From Drosophila persimilis (Eukaryota; Arthropoda; Insecta; Diptera; Drosophilidae): a stretch of 64,000 nt of DNA. This document shows, one piece after another, positions 35,963 to 48,652 of this stretch (its first letter is position 1; every line of letters begins with the position of its first letter). Under the pieces are notes generated by a model. It was not told the DNA's origin, searched no databases, and was given only the letters and a program-made list of their open reading frames with translations. Both the position numbers and the translations under genes were made by a program. The stretch is taken from assembly GCF_003286085.1 (NCBI RefSeq), contig NW_020825326.1:1922001-1986000 (forward strand). The letters run 5' to 3'.

Positions 35963-36363
35963 GCTACATATACATATGTATATATGTACATATGTACCAG
36001 TATTCAGACTGCGCGTTTCATATTTCCATCCAATTGTAGCGGTTTGTTTACGGTAATTGAAATTAATTTTAAACAATTGAAAATGCATTGCCGCTTATTG
36101 CACTTTGCGTTTATTAACTCTGGAGCGACATAAGGGTAAGGACAATTCGAAGCTTGTATTCCAGGCCAATTAGGAGACGATGGGATTGACATCTCTTCAT
36201 GATTGGGGTGACTGCGACTCCTGATCCAATGCTCGCTTACAATCCGGAATCCGTGCACTCTTTAATCGATTTAGGAGCAGCCGCAGGAAGTCAGCGGCTC
36301 CTGCAGTCGACACATGAATTAGCCTGACAATGGGCGATGGCGATAACAGCCAGCAGCGGGGCA

Positions 36364-36596
36364 GAAGCCGGAGCCGGAGCAGGAGCCGGAGCAGGAGCAG
36401 GAGGAGCTCTACCCACAGTCAAACGGGATTGTCGCAGGACTTTTCTTCTTCATTTCTTTTTGGAATTTTTTTCCTCCCTCCTTCTCCAAAACAAGTTGTA
36501 GATTTTCATTTCGATTTCGATTTGCGTGCTCCCCCTTTCAGTTCTCGTCGAGCACCAGCACCAGCACCAGCTACAGCTACAGCTACAGCTACAGCT
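36364..36596. repeat. GGAGCC/GGAGCA and CAGCAC/CTACAG repeat cluster
   Basis: Two purine- and pyrimidine-type hexamer arrays at 36,364-36,405 and 36,551-36,596 create long repetitive reading frames on both strands; none is credible as a protein. Confidence 0.85.
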
Positions 36597-37819
36597 TCAT
36601 CCTCAGATCCAGCCTCAGATCCAGCTCCTCGAGGCCACAAATTGCCGTAGCATTTGCATATGAAGGCGGGGCAGGAGCTGAAGCTGAAGCGGATGTGAAT
36701 GTGAATGTGAATACCAATGCCTGTGCGCGACATGCACTCAAATGAAATCGATGAACAGTTTGGCATTTAATAAAATCAACATCAAGCCATTCAGATTTCT
36801 TTTCTTGCATTTCCGCCGCATTTCCGCTTCGTCGCTTCACCGCTGCCAGTATATATGTATGTATGTATTTCGTGGGGTTCTCCGTTCAGAGAGCATCCCC
36901 CACTCGTCATCTCACTCAAGTAATTACCAAGGGAGGCGGTCATACTTGTTGTTTTAATCAGAAATCGAATGCACTTTCAGTTTTTGGCCATCTCCTGTCA
37001 TTTCCCCTCATTTTGACTCTCCCAAAATTGAATTTTAATTAATAAAAAAAAGAGTTTTTGAACATTTTTAAGATGCTCATAAAATCTACTCGGCCTGAAC
37101 TATGAAAAGAACATTCAAAAGTTTAATTTGTTTAATTTACCAATGGTTGTCCAGTAGAACTAGAACAGGCTCACAGAACAGGCCTTTTGGCGTGACGAAG
37201 GTAGTTTTATTCTCTTATCCTGCAAGCCATTGACCTTTGCTGTTTAGTCGTTAGTCGAATAAGCCAGTCGGATGGGCAGACAGAAAGACAAACAGACAGG
37301 CAGACACACAATCCAATCCAAGGACTACCTAGATGTACGTATGTGCATGTATTTATGTACATATAAGCATGCATATATGCCGCACAAATGCAGGACCCTC
37401 TTCAGCGTGAGCGTCTCCACCACAATCTCATCTGTGTCTGGGGCTAGGTCTGGCCTGCAGACCTTTGGCCAGCTCGCATTAAATTCGTACGAATTTCAGC
37501 ATTTAGCATATTAAGCGGGCACTGGAGTCGAACTGCCACTGCCACTGCCCCCGTCCGGGCTTGCAGAGACTGGGGAGATGGGGAGATGAGGAGAGGAGAG
37601 CAACCGTAACCAGTTATGTTGCTGAGTGGACCAAACTCCCAGACTCCCCTACTCCCGGACTCACCGACTCTCCGGCTCGGATTCGAGATGGGGCTCGTTT
37701 CGCTGTCGTGCACTTCGGGTCTGTTCCCGGATATGAGTGTGTGTGGGGCCAGTGGACAAGCGGATGTTGTGCGATGCTGTTTATGCCTTTTACATTTTCC
37801 GCCGTAATGAATTCAACGT

Positions 37820-37821
<2 letters not shown>

Positions 37822-37853
<32 letters not shown>
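37822..37853. repeat. CAG trinucleotide microsatellite
   Basis: About ten perfect CAG units. Frames through it are short on both sides and lack splice signals, so a polyglutamine exon is not supported. Confidence 0.9.
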
Positions 37854-38908
37854 CGGGGCTTCGGCGAAGGGATAGCAGCACACTGTGAAATTTCTAACTT
37901 CCGCTTTTTGCAAAGTTGACAACATGTCTGTCCGGCTGTCCGGCTGTCCAGTTGTCCAGTTGTCCAGCTGTCCGGCGGAACAGCATCATATGCGTCTTAC
38001 CAACATGTCGTCATTGTCGTTCCCTGTACTCTTAGTGTCCTTAAAGTTTGCCCCGCCTGGCCTGCTCTCTGCGGGATGTCACCCCTTACGGGTGTGGGGG
38101 CCTCAGGCAGAACTGCAGGATAATTTTCTACTTATTGCGAAATTTTCCTACTTTTGGTGGAACTTTAATGAGAACGCAGCACGCGGTAATTGGCCAAATT
38201 CTGTTCGTAAGTCGAAAGAACGCAGAAGGCTGAAACCTTTTCAGGATGGGGCAAGGTTCCATTTTTATTTTGAAGAATTTAAAATTTGTTTTGTACTTTC
38301 ATACATAAATATGTACAATGCACATATATACATATGTACATGACAAATTTTAGGGAGATCCAAGTTGTACATTTTCTACTATGTCGAATCCTGTCCGATT
38401 AGTTATTTATTTTTATTTATTTTCTTGATATTCATTAAATGCTTAAGATTCCTGTTCATTTCTGGAATTTTTCTCAGCTTATAATCTTTTTTCTGTTACA
38501 AGAAATGTTAGCCGCCACCGTTATTCCCTCTACCAAGGAGAATTCCTATAGTTTCCCTATAGATCACTGCATCAAAATGTTTGCAAAGATAGGGGTAAGG
38601 GGATTATAAGGTGATTATAAGGCATGTATTCACAGGTGGGGCGATGAGACCGATGGTGACCGCCTCCCTGGGCTGGCACAAGAGGGGGCTAGACTCGTAT
38701 TTAAGGTGAATTGGCTGAGCGCGCTTATATGATAAAGTGTCGACGCATACATTGTGTCGGGAAGGAGAATCCGAGCCGGGACCCGGGACCCGGGCCATAA
38801 TTCGCGGGCATTGTACGCGACGCGTCCGTATCCACATCCGCGGCGACCGCGGATTCGGGCAAGAAAGAAAAATATTAAAATAAATTTGAATAAAAATGTC
38901 TGCAAAGA

Positions 38909-39151
38909 TTAAATCGCCATTGCCATGAGCCGACGTCGCGTCGTCTGCAATTCCCAGACGTTTTCCCCAACTCCTTTCCTCTGTCGTTTTACTCGGTAGT
39001 CGCTGAGCAGAAGGGCATATTGTGTTGGTGAAAGCCTATGTAACAGGCAGAAGAAAGCATCTCCCTGCACAGCTTCGGACCCACTAGAGAGTAGGCGGAT
39101 GATCAACGCTATCAGGATCAGTCCCCAGTAACTCGGACCCTGTACATACAT
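38909..39151 (-). CDS. Weak candidate for a small secreted protein, 80 codons
   Basis: From the ATG at 39,151 the frame gives a hydrophobic N-terminal stretch (WGLILIALII), then a region ending in basic clusters (VKRQRK and TTRRRL) that resemble prohormone cleavage sites. Immediately upstream lies a strong acceptor-like sequence, TTTGTTTCTTCTAG, so the frame could be a terminal exon. Against this, codon use is not biased, the leader contains an Arg, and many chance frames of this length occur here. No family is recognised. Confidence 0.2.
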   Translation of the reverse strand: MYVQGPSYWGLILIALIIRLLSSGSEAVQGDAFFCLLHRLSPTQYALLLSDYRVKRQRKGVGENVWELQTTRRRLMAMAI

Positions 39152-42100
39152 TAGTGCTAGAAGAAACAAATTTTCTGTTCATACCATTGTGAAACTCCTG
39201 TAAGCTTGGAAGGGCATGTAAATATCGTCTGTGTAGGTACAAGGAATATCCTTCTGATCGAATAGATTTGTATGTTGTTTGCAATAATGCCATCTCTTTC
39301 CAGCAAACGGGTATTTTATAGTCATATCGCTGGCTATAGGGTTCCCCCAGGGTTCCTTTCTTTACTCTCCTCTGGCCTCGTCTCGGCTGCAGCTGCTCGT
39401 TTGGCTTATTGCTGGCATCCTCCGTCTCCTCACTCACCCACGCCCTTTAGTGGTGCTTTCGGCCTGCCTTTAGCCGCTGCTTTCTGGCCTGGCAAAAATA
39501 ATACGTATCCGCTGCGGTCTTTGTGCTGCCCAACGATCCAGCCAGGCAGCCAGGCAGCCAGTCAGCCAGTCAGCCATTGCCCCTCTCTTCCTGCCCCGTG
39601 CTTCTTCTGTCCTTTGGCTGTTGTGCAACTTCTTAATTTGTTTGTGTGTGTTCTGTTGTTTCCGGCTCCCTGGCCTTCCCCCTTCATCGCCCACCGCTAT
39701 CGCTTTCACCTTTAAACAATTCCATTTACATGCGGCGACAAATTTCTGCTTTTATGGCTTTCATTGTCAACTTTCTTTCCTTTGCCAGGGCTTTATAGGT
39801 CACCTTTTGGGGCACCTTCCTGTCGACCCCCCACCAGGCCCAGCCAGAGTCCAGCTACAGGGCCGTTGGGCATTTGATGCGACCACCGCTTGCAATAACC
39901 ATAAATAAGTTAATTTAAATACAATAAACACAATCGAAGCTGACAGCTGCGGAATCTGGGAGTCAGTACGCAATTTCAAATTGGGCGGCAGAGCCGTAAA
40001 GAAGTACTATACCCTGAAATATCTCTGTGAACCGTTTCGAGGGGCTTCTGCATTCCCAAGTTATATATTGGACAGCGACTTAGACCGGGGATATTCAATT
40101 GGACAACTTCTGGACATTTCTATAAATATTCTCAACCGATGTTTCGACATTATTTCGACTCAATTAAGAAATCCTACCAAAAGCTGAGGATGTTTGCTCA
40201 CACTTTAGAATTAAAGAGGATTTACCTTCTTATAAAATCACTAACCTGGCCACTGGCCAGCCCTGACCCGGCTTCTTAGTCCAATGGACAATTGGTAAAA
40301 GCTTTGGAAAATGCTAAATTCAACAGACACGGAACTTTCTCACGCGGAAAAATCACTTTGCGGCAATAGAGCAAACATAGACGAGCAGAAGTTCTAGATC
40401 TGAAGTTGAAGTGGAAGTTGATGTTGAAGCTGTGGATGGGGACGTGGATGTGGACGTGGACTCAGCCATTCAATCATTTGGATGTGAATGGCTCCGTCAA
40501 ACAGTTGGCAGCGGGGCAGGTTGCAGAGTTGCTTTAAGGTCCCCAAAAGACACTCGTTCTCACGTCACTTTCGTTCGGGAGAATCGACGGATCAGAGCCT
40601 TTTGCTCGTGCCCCCCAGTCTTTGCCCCACTGTCGGGCCTTCAAATGTCGCTGGCCAAGATAAATAGAGCACAGAACGCTTTGAGGGAACATTAAAAGGC
40701 AACGTGGCCCCTATCCCTGGCTTCCACTGCTCGCTCACCCCTTCCCCACTGTCTGCCACCTGACGGCGCAGAGGGGCCGGGGGAATGGCAGGCATAAAAA
40801 TTCATTCACCTAATGGCTCCTCACTGCAGCAGGAGACGTGGGACACACCACGCCCTATTCCATTTGTATTTGCACTTCTATTGGCAACATGTGGCGCTTT
40901 TATGAAAAATTCATTTGCTCATCATGCACAGACAGAGCGAACAGGAGAACGAGACCTCCTCTTTCGCTCAGAGCGAAGTAGACAGAGAGAGAGAGAGCAC
41001 TAGAGTGTGAGAAATAGAGATAAATAGAGTCGGAGAGAGAGAGAGAGAGAGAGAGAGAAGAGTTAAAGAGGACAGTGCAAGCCCCGCAGTGATGTCTGGC
41101 GATGGCTGCGATGATGGTGGTGATGTCGGTTTATCTTAACAGCTTTCGTTCTCTCCTCTGGCTGTTCTCTCACTGCCACTTTTTTGACCTTCAACAGCTG
41201 CCACATTTTCATGCACATTCCTTGGGTTTCAGCCATTGCAGGCGGCCTGTACACATACTGCCATACTTCCGTTCCAACAGTCTTTACCAGGTCTCTGCCT
41301 GGATACCTTTTGGCAATAACACGAGTATTTTGACCCGCATAAGTTGAAGCCCAGTGATTGGTGGCTTCAACGAAGGCTGGATCTTTTAAAATTTTAAATA
41401 TTTCGTTTTTGTTTTCCTTTTTTTAAGTATTTCTCACTGGATTTAAAGATCTTCAGTAGGCAGAGTCTCGAGGCAATCAAATCAAATCTGTACATACATA
41501 TGTAGTCCTGGTGGATGCCTGTTATACATAGATAATCGGGGGACTTTGGTCGGAGCGACCAAAACAGCATCAATCTGAACAAGATCCGGCGCTGTTTCAA
41601 ATTGGAGACGGCTAATGACGGATTCACAGAGGGCACAGGCTCATTGCGGGAGACCTCACAAGGATAATAGACTTTCACACCCCTCCATACCGTTCAATTA
41701 AGTTCAAACCCTCGTGCCGAAGAGAAAATGGACAAACACTGCGTAAATCATTGATATCAATTGTCGGGCAAGGCTCCATCGGCTCTAAGAGTATTCACAA
41801 GGCTCCTGTCCTGGCGCCCTTGTCTCCGTTCTTCAGAACGTTAATTGCACACAAATTGCTGCTAAATGTTGGCTAAGTGCAGGCCGGTCTGCCCCACCGC
41901 CCGCTGGACCATAACAAAGCAGCTCTGCAGCGCTTGTGTAGGAGATGCTGACAAGCCGATGCATCCTTCAACGTGTACTTCCAAGGGGGTCCCCTGCAAT
42001 GTTGTGCGATTGAGTGTGGGTAAGTTGAGACTACAACTGCAGGATCCAAAATAGCTGGGGCCGAATTTTCAGAGGCATCGCACACGCACATCCCTATTCT

Positions 42101-44018
42101 TCATCTTCATCTGCAAGCCACATCCCCATCCACATCCACATCACTCTTTCTCATCCACCTATTTGAGCTTGAAATTTGTGTTACCCATTGACCCGACAAC
42201 ACAATCAAATATTAGCTCTGGGTGTTAGGGCAGGACTGGGATTGGCTTGGGTTGGGTTGCTGGCTCTGTTCCTGGGCTTCGGCTTGGGTTTGGGGAACAG
42301 AGGAAAGGTTCGACATGAAATGAGCTGCAAATCCTTTTGACAACATGTCCCTTTCTCCCCCGTACTTCGTCAAAGGTCAGGTTGGAGTCGGCAAAAAACC
42401 ATTCGAAAATTTACTCTGTTGAGCCCTGTAATCTCTGCGCTTACTCTGGCTCTGCTCCACCTCGGGCTCCAGCTCAGTCGCCCGCTCTGGCCACCATCTC
42501 TCTGGGCCAGGCACTTTCATTTCCGCCCGAACTCAAAACCCCACCTCCTTCTCCCGTTCGGTCGCTCTAAGCCCTTAACGAAACTGCCGTCAGCAGTAAA
42601 TATTTATGCTTGTGTTTTATTTATTTACATTGTCAAAACCAATTTTGCCCAAGGGTTCAATTGTTTTTCACTTTTATGCTCCCTTTCCCGCTCCACTTTC
42701 CAGATTCCCCACACCACTAGCACCACCAGCACCACCAGCAGCGAACCACCTTGGACTTGGTGAGAAGTACGAGCACGAGTACGCAGTTCGCATTTCACTT
42801 TCAATGGCCACTTCGGGCTACCCGCAAACACTCAAGACGGGAGTAGGGGTGCCACTCCTACCTCCTACTCGTGTAACCCTCCCGTTCAATGTCAACGTCA
42901 GCGGCACGCATGCAAACAAACTTTGGGCGGAGTACGGAGCGGGAAGGGTACCTCAGATCGGCTGGGGTCGGAAAGGATGGGAGATACAAGGTTGGAGGTT
43001 CGACGTTCGAGGTGGGCCTAAGCCTTGTTTGTTTTCAATTAAAAACCTTCGAAGCAGCGTGATGGCCCGACAACATCCCACGCACCCCTCTCGGCCCAGT
43101 TCCTCGGCATAAGTTACCGTGTAAACTAAATCCGAAACGACCTTTCACCATGCCCCACCAACAAGGAGCACGGGAAAGTGAAAGTCTTATTTTTTATGGC
43201 ACATGGGCAACTTAAAATCAAATGCTCCAAGCTCTGAAGAAGATTGCTCCCCGGTCGGTACTCAATCCGAATTGCATTACGGCTCCTGCCGCATTGCGTG
43301 GCCTGACATATGACTCAATTAGCCGGGAGCCCCATGTGGGAGAGACATCTCTTCTGCCTCTGCTCGGGAGTAGGCTGGGAAGAAGGCAGGGAGCTCGAAC
43401 AGGGCTCCCGAGACCCGAGTATTCGTTATTACTTTGGAAAATTGCTTTTCATTCACTTATTGTCTCACTCGTTTATCATTAAATATAAATTTGTTCTTTC
43501 CATTCACATATTGCCTCACTTGTTTCATTAAAGGAAACGAAATTATGAACCAGACTCAACCCGCAGCTTGAAATTATTCAAAAGAATTACTAAATTTTTT
43601 AAAGATTTTTTTAATCTTTTCTAACCAATAAATGTTACCGTAAAAAGCTTACAATCTATGAGTTTAATAATGGGTGTAGTCTGTAATAAAGAACGGTAGT
43701 GTAAATGTAAATTCGATTAAATTGTCTCGCTTCCTATACGGTTACTTGTTTTAGAACCAGATGTCCTTTTTTTCGAAAGGTTTCTCTGGTCCCCAAAATG
43801 TTTCTTTTCGTGGCTGCAATCTATGGACATTCTTTCGCTCCTTTTTTAAATTTTGAACCCTCGATTACTTTATTAAAGATCTGTTTAGGTTTGGAGCACG
43901 TGCATACACAAATATAATTTATTTGTACCCAAGAACCTCTTCTCTTGGTTCCCTTCTCAGCGCTGCAAAGTATTATTAAAACGAAGTGGGCATGAAACTT
44001 ATATGTAGTCTCTGGGGC
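39152..44018. other. Unique noncoding DNA
   Basis: Contains CAGCCAGG/CAGCCAGT repeats (39,540-39,576), a GA tract (41,033-41,058) and ACCAGC repeats (42,719-42,744). The long plus frame 42,606-43,112 has no motif and runs through AT-rich and repeat sequence, so I judge it to be chance. Confidence 0.5.
41033..41058. repeat. GA microsatellite
   Basis: About 13 GA units within a larger GAGA-rich stretch (40,980-41,060). Such tracts can bind GAGA factor in Drosophila; no promoter is evident next to it. Confidence 0.9.
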
Positions 44019-44085
44019 ATATATAGTATATATATATAGTATATATAGTATATATAGCATATATATATATATATATATATATTAT
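44019..44085. repeat. TA/ATATAG microsatellite
   Basis: Alternating TA tract with regular AG interruptions (ATATAG units) followed by pure TA. Confidence 0.9.
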
Positions 44086-45559
44086 AGAGCAGAGAGTGAA
44101 TTGAGTTGAGGGAGTGCGAGTGGGAGAGGCACAGTGTGAAACGAGTTTATTTAAATTCAGTGATACGAGTTCAAGTGAATAAGTGCACAAAACGAAATCA
44201 AATCGAACCAGCATTCTCCGTCCGTCTAGATAAGCGCCTAGATCTTAGGGATCATAAGATCTAGAGCAGTCAAATGTTGTGTGCACACCCTTATGATATC
44301 TCCCGCGCCCTACCGACCCTATCCTCGTCCAGTGTGCGCCCCCAGGCGGAGTGAGCGTGATATAGCGTCCTGCTACGTCGCATAGTGTAACCTCAGCCGA
44401 AAATAGGTGGCAAGAGTCAAGTGAGTGACTTGGATAATTTGAATATAAGAATCCGATAGAGATTTTAGGGCTTTCAAAAATGGAAACTTTAAGAAATCGG
44501 ATTTTTAGCTTATCAGATATGAGCATTCAATGTTGACCATATTTCGGTGATCACCAAGTTACTCAAGCACCAAGTTTTATGTACATATTGCATCTCTGAG
44601 GTCGAATAAAGAGAACCGTATTCCAAACCTGATGATAAAGCTTAAGTCTGTCGTGCACAATTGTTTTCTTAGAATCTAAGGGTTTCACCCAGATCAATAA
44701 TATACGGGACGTATATTTACTTATAAGTTAACACTTAGTACAAGTCTAACATCAGGTCTGTGATAGTTTATGACGGGCGAAAGGGTTATCTACATGGTGT
44801 GAAATTTGACCAAGTGCAGGTCATCCAGAATGTGTTTAGGATTGTTCAAAATTGGTTACTTGGAACGCCTAATTATTTGCTAATTGCTTTGCGCAAGAAA
44901 ACTGTTTAGACTCTGGAGTTTAGACTCTAGATTCTAGAGTCAATCAGCCAGGCTCCGTTTTTTTCACATTACCAAATTTTTCCGATTTACTTTTGAATAC
45001 ACATAAATTGGGGCTCCCGTTTTCAAATTCCGCAAGATTTATTCGTTTTCAAAACGAAAACATTTTCGTTGACGAAATGAAAAGTAAGCGGCATTTTATA
45101 CAACAAAACGAACCTTAATTGCAAAGGCAAAAAATAGATGACTTATTGCTGCATTAGAATAAACTTGACACCTTGTATATCAGGGTAACTTAACTTTTGC
45201 TTTCCTTATAAATAATTTTATTTTAACCCAACCTCAATTGGCTCGGAAAAATTGGCCAGGGCAACAAAAACTTTCGGTTTGGAGCAAACTGAAAAAATAT
45301 GTGAAAACTGGATATCCTTAAAAAGAAAACGAAACGTTTTAGCTGAAAACGTAGTCCGCGAAAGTAAATGAAAAACGGAGCCTGCCTGAATGTATTTCAT
45401 AAAAATATCGTAATTCGATCAGAAGCTATTAATTTATCAAGTTGAAATGGCCGGAGGCCCTCAGTGTGCGGCGGCTAAAGAGAGAGGGGCGAGATATATA
45501 GAAGAAGTGTGTAACATACAACGTAAAGCGATACGCTACCACAACGCGCTGATCTGAGT
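44086..45559. other. Noncoding; possible old miniature element at 44,950-45,388
   Basis: A segment near 44,217-44,290 (CCGTCCGTCTAG..AAGCGCCTAGATC) faintly recalls the DINE-1 core. A 19-base perfect palindrome lies at 44,923-44,941. CAGGCTCCGTTTTT at 44,950 is repeated inverted near 45,375-45,388, suggesting the ends of an old element of about 440 bases without a visible target duplication. Confidence 0.35.
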
Positions 45560-45647
45560 CACTAACCATACAGTATACAGTATACAGTATATGGAGACGC
45601 GTATACAGTATACTGTATACAGTATACAGTATACTGTATGGTTAGTG
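45560..45647. mobile_element. 88 bp palindromic miniature element with 7 bp target duplication
   Basis: The ends are CACTAACCATACAGTATAC and its exact inverse GGTTAGTG-type terminus; the interior is built of CAGTATA/CTGTATA heptamers. The flanks carry a perfect direct repeat TCTGAGT (45,553-45,559 and 45,648-45,654). Seven-base duplications are known for the P-superfamily elements Galileo and 1360. The internal repeat makes a cruciform or foldback likely. No coding capacity. Confidence 0.7.
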
Positions 45648-45654
45648 TCTGAGT

Positions 45655-47703
45655 GTAGCGACCAGAGGAGCACGCGCTGGTTCCGGCTTCTATTTGTCGT
45701 CGGAGTGCCTTTTCCTCTCTCGTTCTCGCGCCTTATTTCTTTCGTTTTCTTTCCCTTATGCCTTTTTACGATTTACGGTTCAACGAGCCATACACTGCCA
45801 ATGCACTGCAGAAAAGAGAGCTAAACCTTGGTTTTGCCTCAACGGATATAAAAGAAAATCACACACACAAACAAATTTGACGGGCTTATCGACTCATTGG
45901 CTTGCAATCTTTTTTCAGCAGCTTTCCGGTGCCGAAGATGCTGCTGATGCTCTAATTCGTGCCAAAAATATGAGCGATGATCTCTCTTCTTCTCTGGTTC
46001 CTCCTCTTCTCAACACATAGTGTTTACTCTCTCACGAGTCCCACTGGTTACCCAAAAATACCCGCCGATCATGAGCAATGGGGCCCTAACAGCGGTTAAC
46101 ATTTGGTCGTTAGTAATAACTCAATTGCGATACTTAGTTCAAGCGTCCCTACGAGAGAAGAGGAAAGAGAGAGAGAGATGGTGCGGTATGGAAGCACAAA
46201 GGATATGCCAAGTGCAATAATTTAGGTAAGAACATTTTGCGGTGGCGCTGCCCCTTCTTCTCTCTGTGACAAATGCAAGAAAAATTGAGAGAACTACGCG
46301 CTCTGCTCTGCCCGTCCTACGATATCACGAGAAACTTAAACCGAGGGAATCACAAAAGTACACTTAAGGATTTTGCTCTAGCTCGTTTGCCTATCACATG
46401 TACATACTCGTACCATAACAATCTAGTGCAGGTAATGCGCAAAATGATAGTTCATCAGTAATTTCCATTCATGGGAGCTTTGATCATTGATGAGATGATG
46501 TATCATAATATTCAGAATGTCGAAAATGTTTTTCAGATTTCGATAATTTTTTAATGCAAATCCTCCGACCGAGGAAGTGGGACCGATTCTTTTGTGCCGC
46601 CACAATGAAACGAGCGCCTGCCATTCCAATCCAATTTACTTAGTCATCCCACGCAAACGAGATAAAAGGGCGACCAGCGAGGAGCAGGGAGCAGGGAGCA
46701 GGGAGCAGGGAGAAGGGACTAGAGAATGGGTCAGTTCAATGGCCATTTGTATTCGCATTTCGGTCAGTGTCTCTCTATCGGCCTCAGTGCATTAAGCAGT
46801 TTATCACGATAAAAAGATTGAATGGATGCTCCTCGGCTCAAGCACAAAGGACAAGCTCTCACGCCTCTCAGCGCCCTCTTTGTATTGTTCGTCCTTCTGA
46901 TAGGGATGATAAGGAATGTTGATGGTCAGTAGCTCCATCATTGGGCATGTCAACAACAAATGGGAGCGGAAATCCTACTCACTGCTTTTTCCGTCACCCA
47001 ATGAGTTCAATCAGTTCAATAGATTTTCAAAATATTTTTAAGCTCAGCGTATAACCCTTAAGTGTGTACTGAGGTAGTACATATAGAACTATTTAGCACG
47101 ATTAAATGTATTTGAAAAGTCCAAAAGATCAACATTTGTTATTTTTCTTTCAGAGGATAATATTCATTCATTATGGATCTTTGTATTCGTTTTAAGTGCT
47201 TAGAATGTATTATCGATGTACTTTCTGGTAGTTATACGATTTTGTATCGTATAGTGAGAGGCTGGAATCCACCCATGGCTGGAATAGATGATTTTCGACT
47301 GCTTTGGCTTGCTTCTTTTTCCTCTTTTTCTGCCATTATTTATTTTCCTACTTTCTCTATCTTCCTCTATCTAGCTTTCTTTTCGCCGCCTGTTTCATTA
47401 TTCGCTTGGAATTATGCAAGCAACTTTAGTCCTTGGAACACACAGTGGTCGATATCGCTCCGCAAGCGGCAATTAAATAACCAAAACTAATAAATTAGAT
47501 ATTAATTAGATATCTAAAATCGTATTTTTTTTAAATTTAGAGGAAGAAAAAATAAAGATCCTCAAGTGAATAAAAAAAAGTTATTTTTTGTTTGTATATT
47601 ATTATTTGTTTTTGATTTGGTTTTATTTTTTATTAAAAAAACGAGGAGGGACGTTGGAACATATGTATGTATATCATATACATACATATATGTACATATA
47701 TAC
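45655..47703. other. Noncoding DNA, pyrimidine-rich then AT-rich
   Basis: A plus-strand frame ending at 46,020 contains GAEDAADALIRAKNMSDD just after an acceptor-like TTTTTTCAG (45,909-45,917), but upstream support is lacking. GAGCAGG repeats occur at 46,680-46,712. TACATATGTA-like palindromes occur at 47,660-47,702. Confidence 0.4.
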
Positions 47704-48187
47704 TTTTATACCCGGTACTCAGTCTTAATATAAGTGAATTTAGCTATGTAATTTATACAATATATTTTGTAAGTCGTTTGGTATTCGCAAAGGGAAAAGA
47801 TTTATTTTTTTAACAAAAAAAAAATTTTATAACACTCAGTCGAAACGTTTGGGAGATTTGATCGGTATCCATTTGTCTTTGATTATTTTTTGTACATCTG
47901 TTTCTTGTTTTTTTTACTATCAAACCAACTACAGCCACTCCCTCGCCAGAGAGGGAAACAAACTGGATTAAGTGCGGTACCACACGAGTGTAGATACAAT
48001 ATTAGGTTGCTCTAGCTCTTATAGTCTCTGAGAACTAGACATGGCTATATCGAATCAGCTATGGATGCTAATCAAGAATATATATACTTTATGTGGTCGA
48101 CAACGCTTCCTTCAGGGTGTTACACATATCCACTTTCACCACAATTCTAATATGTACCTCTATAACTTTTAAGTGCCGGGTATAAAA
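47704..48187 (-). mobile_element. Decayed DINE-1 relic E with inverted ends
   Basis: The right part, read on the minus strand, has the DINE-1 5' landmarks (TTTTATACCCGGCACTT, AAGTGGATATGTGTAAC, a GAAGGAAGCG block, GATTAGCATCCATAGC, ACTATAAGAGCTAGAGC). The left end TTTTATACCCGGTACTCAG is the inverse of the right end, matching the subterminal inverted motif of the family. The 3' hairpin is missing. Confidence 0.7.
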
Positions 48188-48652
48188 CGTGAATTTTTTG
48201 CAAACAAATTAAATCAAGGAGCAAAAAGGCATGGTTGAGACGCAACCATGTGCTATTTTTGACAGCTCACAGCTGTTCTTAATCTAATCAATGTATCTGT
48301 TATTCGGACTTCCACCGCTAGCGGAACCAACGCGCCCACTGTACGACAGTTGGATGGAGATGGAAGTCTCATAAAACATTCAAATAAGAAAACTAGGATA
48401 GGAACTTAGCGCTTGCCTTCGCTTTACCCAACATTCTGCGGAAATCCTCTCTCTTTCGCACCCATATCTGCCACTTTATGTATTAATGGCGCGACTTTGT
48501 CGTCACCTCCGTCTCCTTAGATCTGTGGGAATGGGTGTGTCCTGCGGAAGTGCTTAAATCAAGTGCAGAGAACCGGCTGAACTAAATCATGTCCTTCATT
48601 ACATATATCATACGCTGGCCAGATCTTCATCAGATCTGACTCGAGTACCCAA

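Larger units (their letters stand above)
30871..38908. other. Unique noncoding DNA with many short tandem repeats
   Basis: No gene recognised. Repeats include GGAGTGG-type (31,370-31,425), TGGGAC (31,608-31,632), GACCTCA/GACCTCT (33,700-33,733), CAGT (35,941-35,962), GGAGCC/GGAGCA (36,364-36,405), CAGCAC then CTACAG (36,551-36,596), CAG (37,822-37,853) and GTCCGGCT/GTCCAGTT (37,927-37,976). TACATATGTA palindromes cluster at 35,968-35,997 and 38,322-38,342. Confidence 0.5.

Noticed and set aside
42606-43112. Longest frame of the unique region on the plus strand (168 codons)
   Set aside because: It runs through ACCAGC repeats and AT-rich sequence, shows no domain or codon bias, and has no supporting splice context.
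44923-44941. Perfect 19-base palindrome GACTCTAGATTCTAGAGTC
   Set aside because: A single short palindrome with no flanking duplication or nearby gene; it may be chance.
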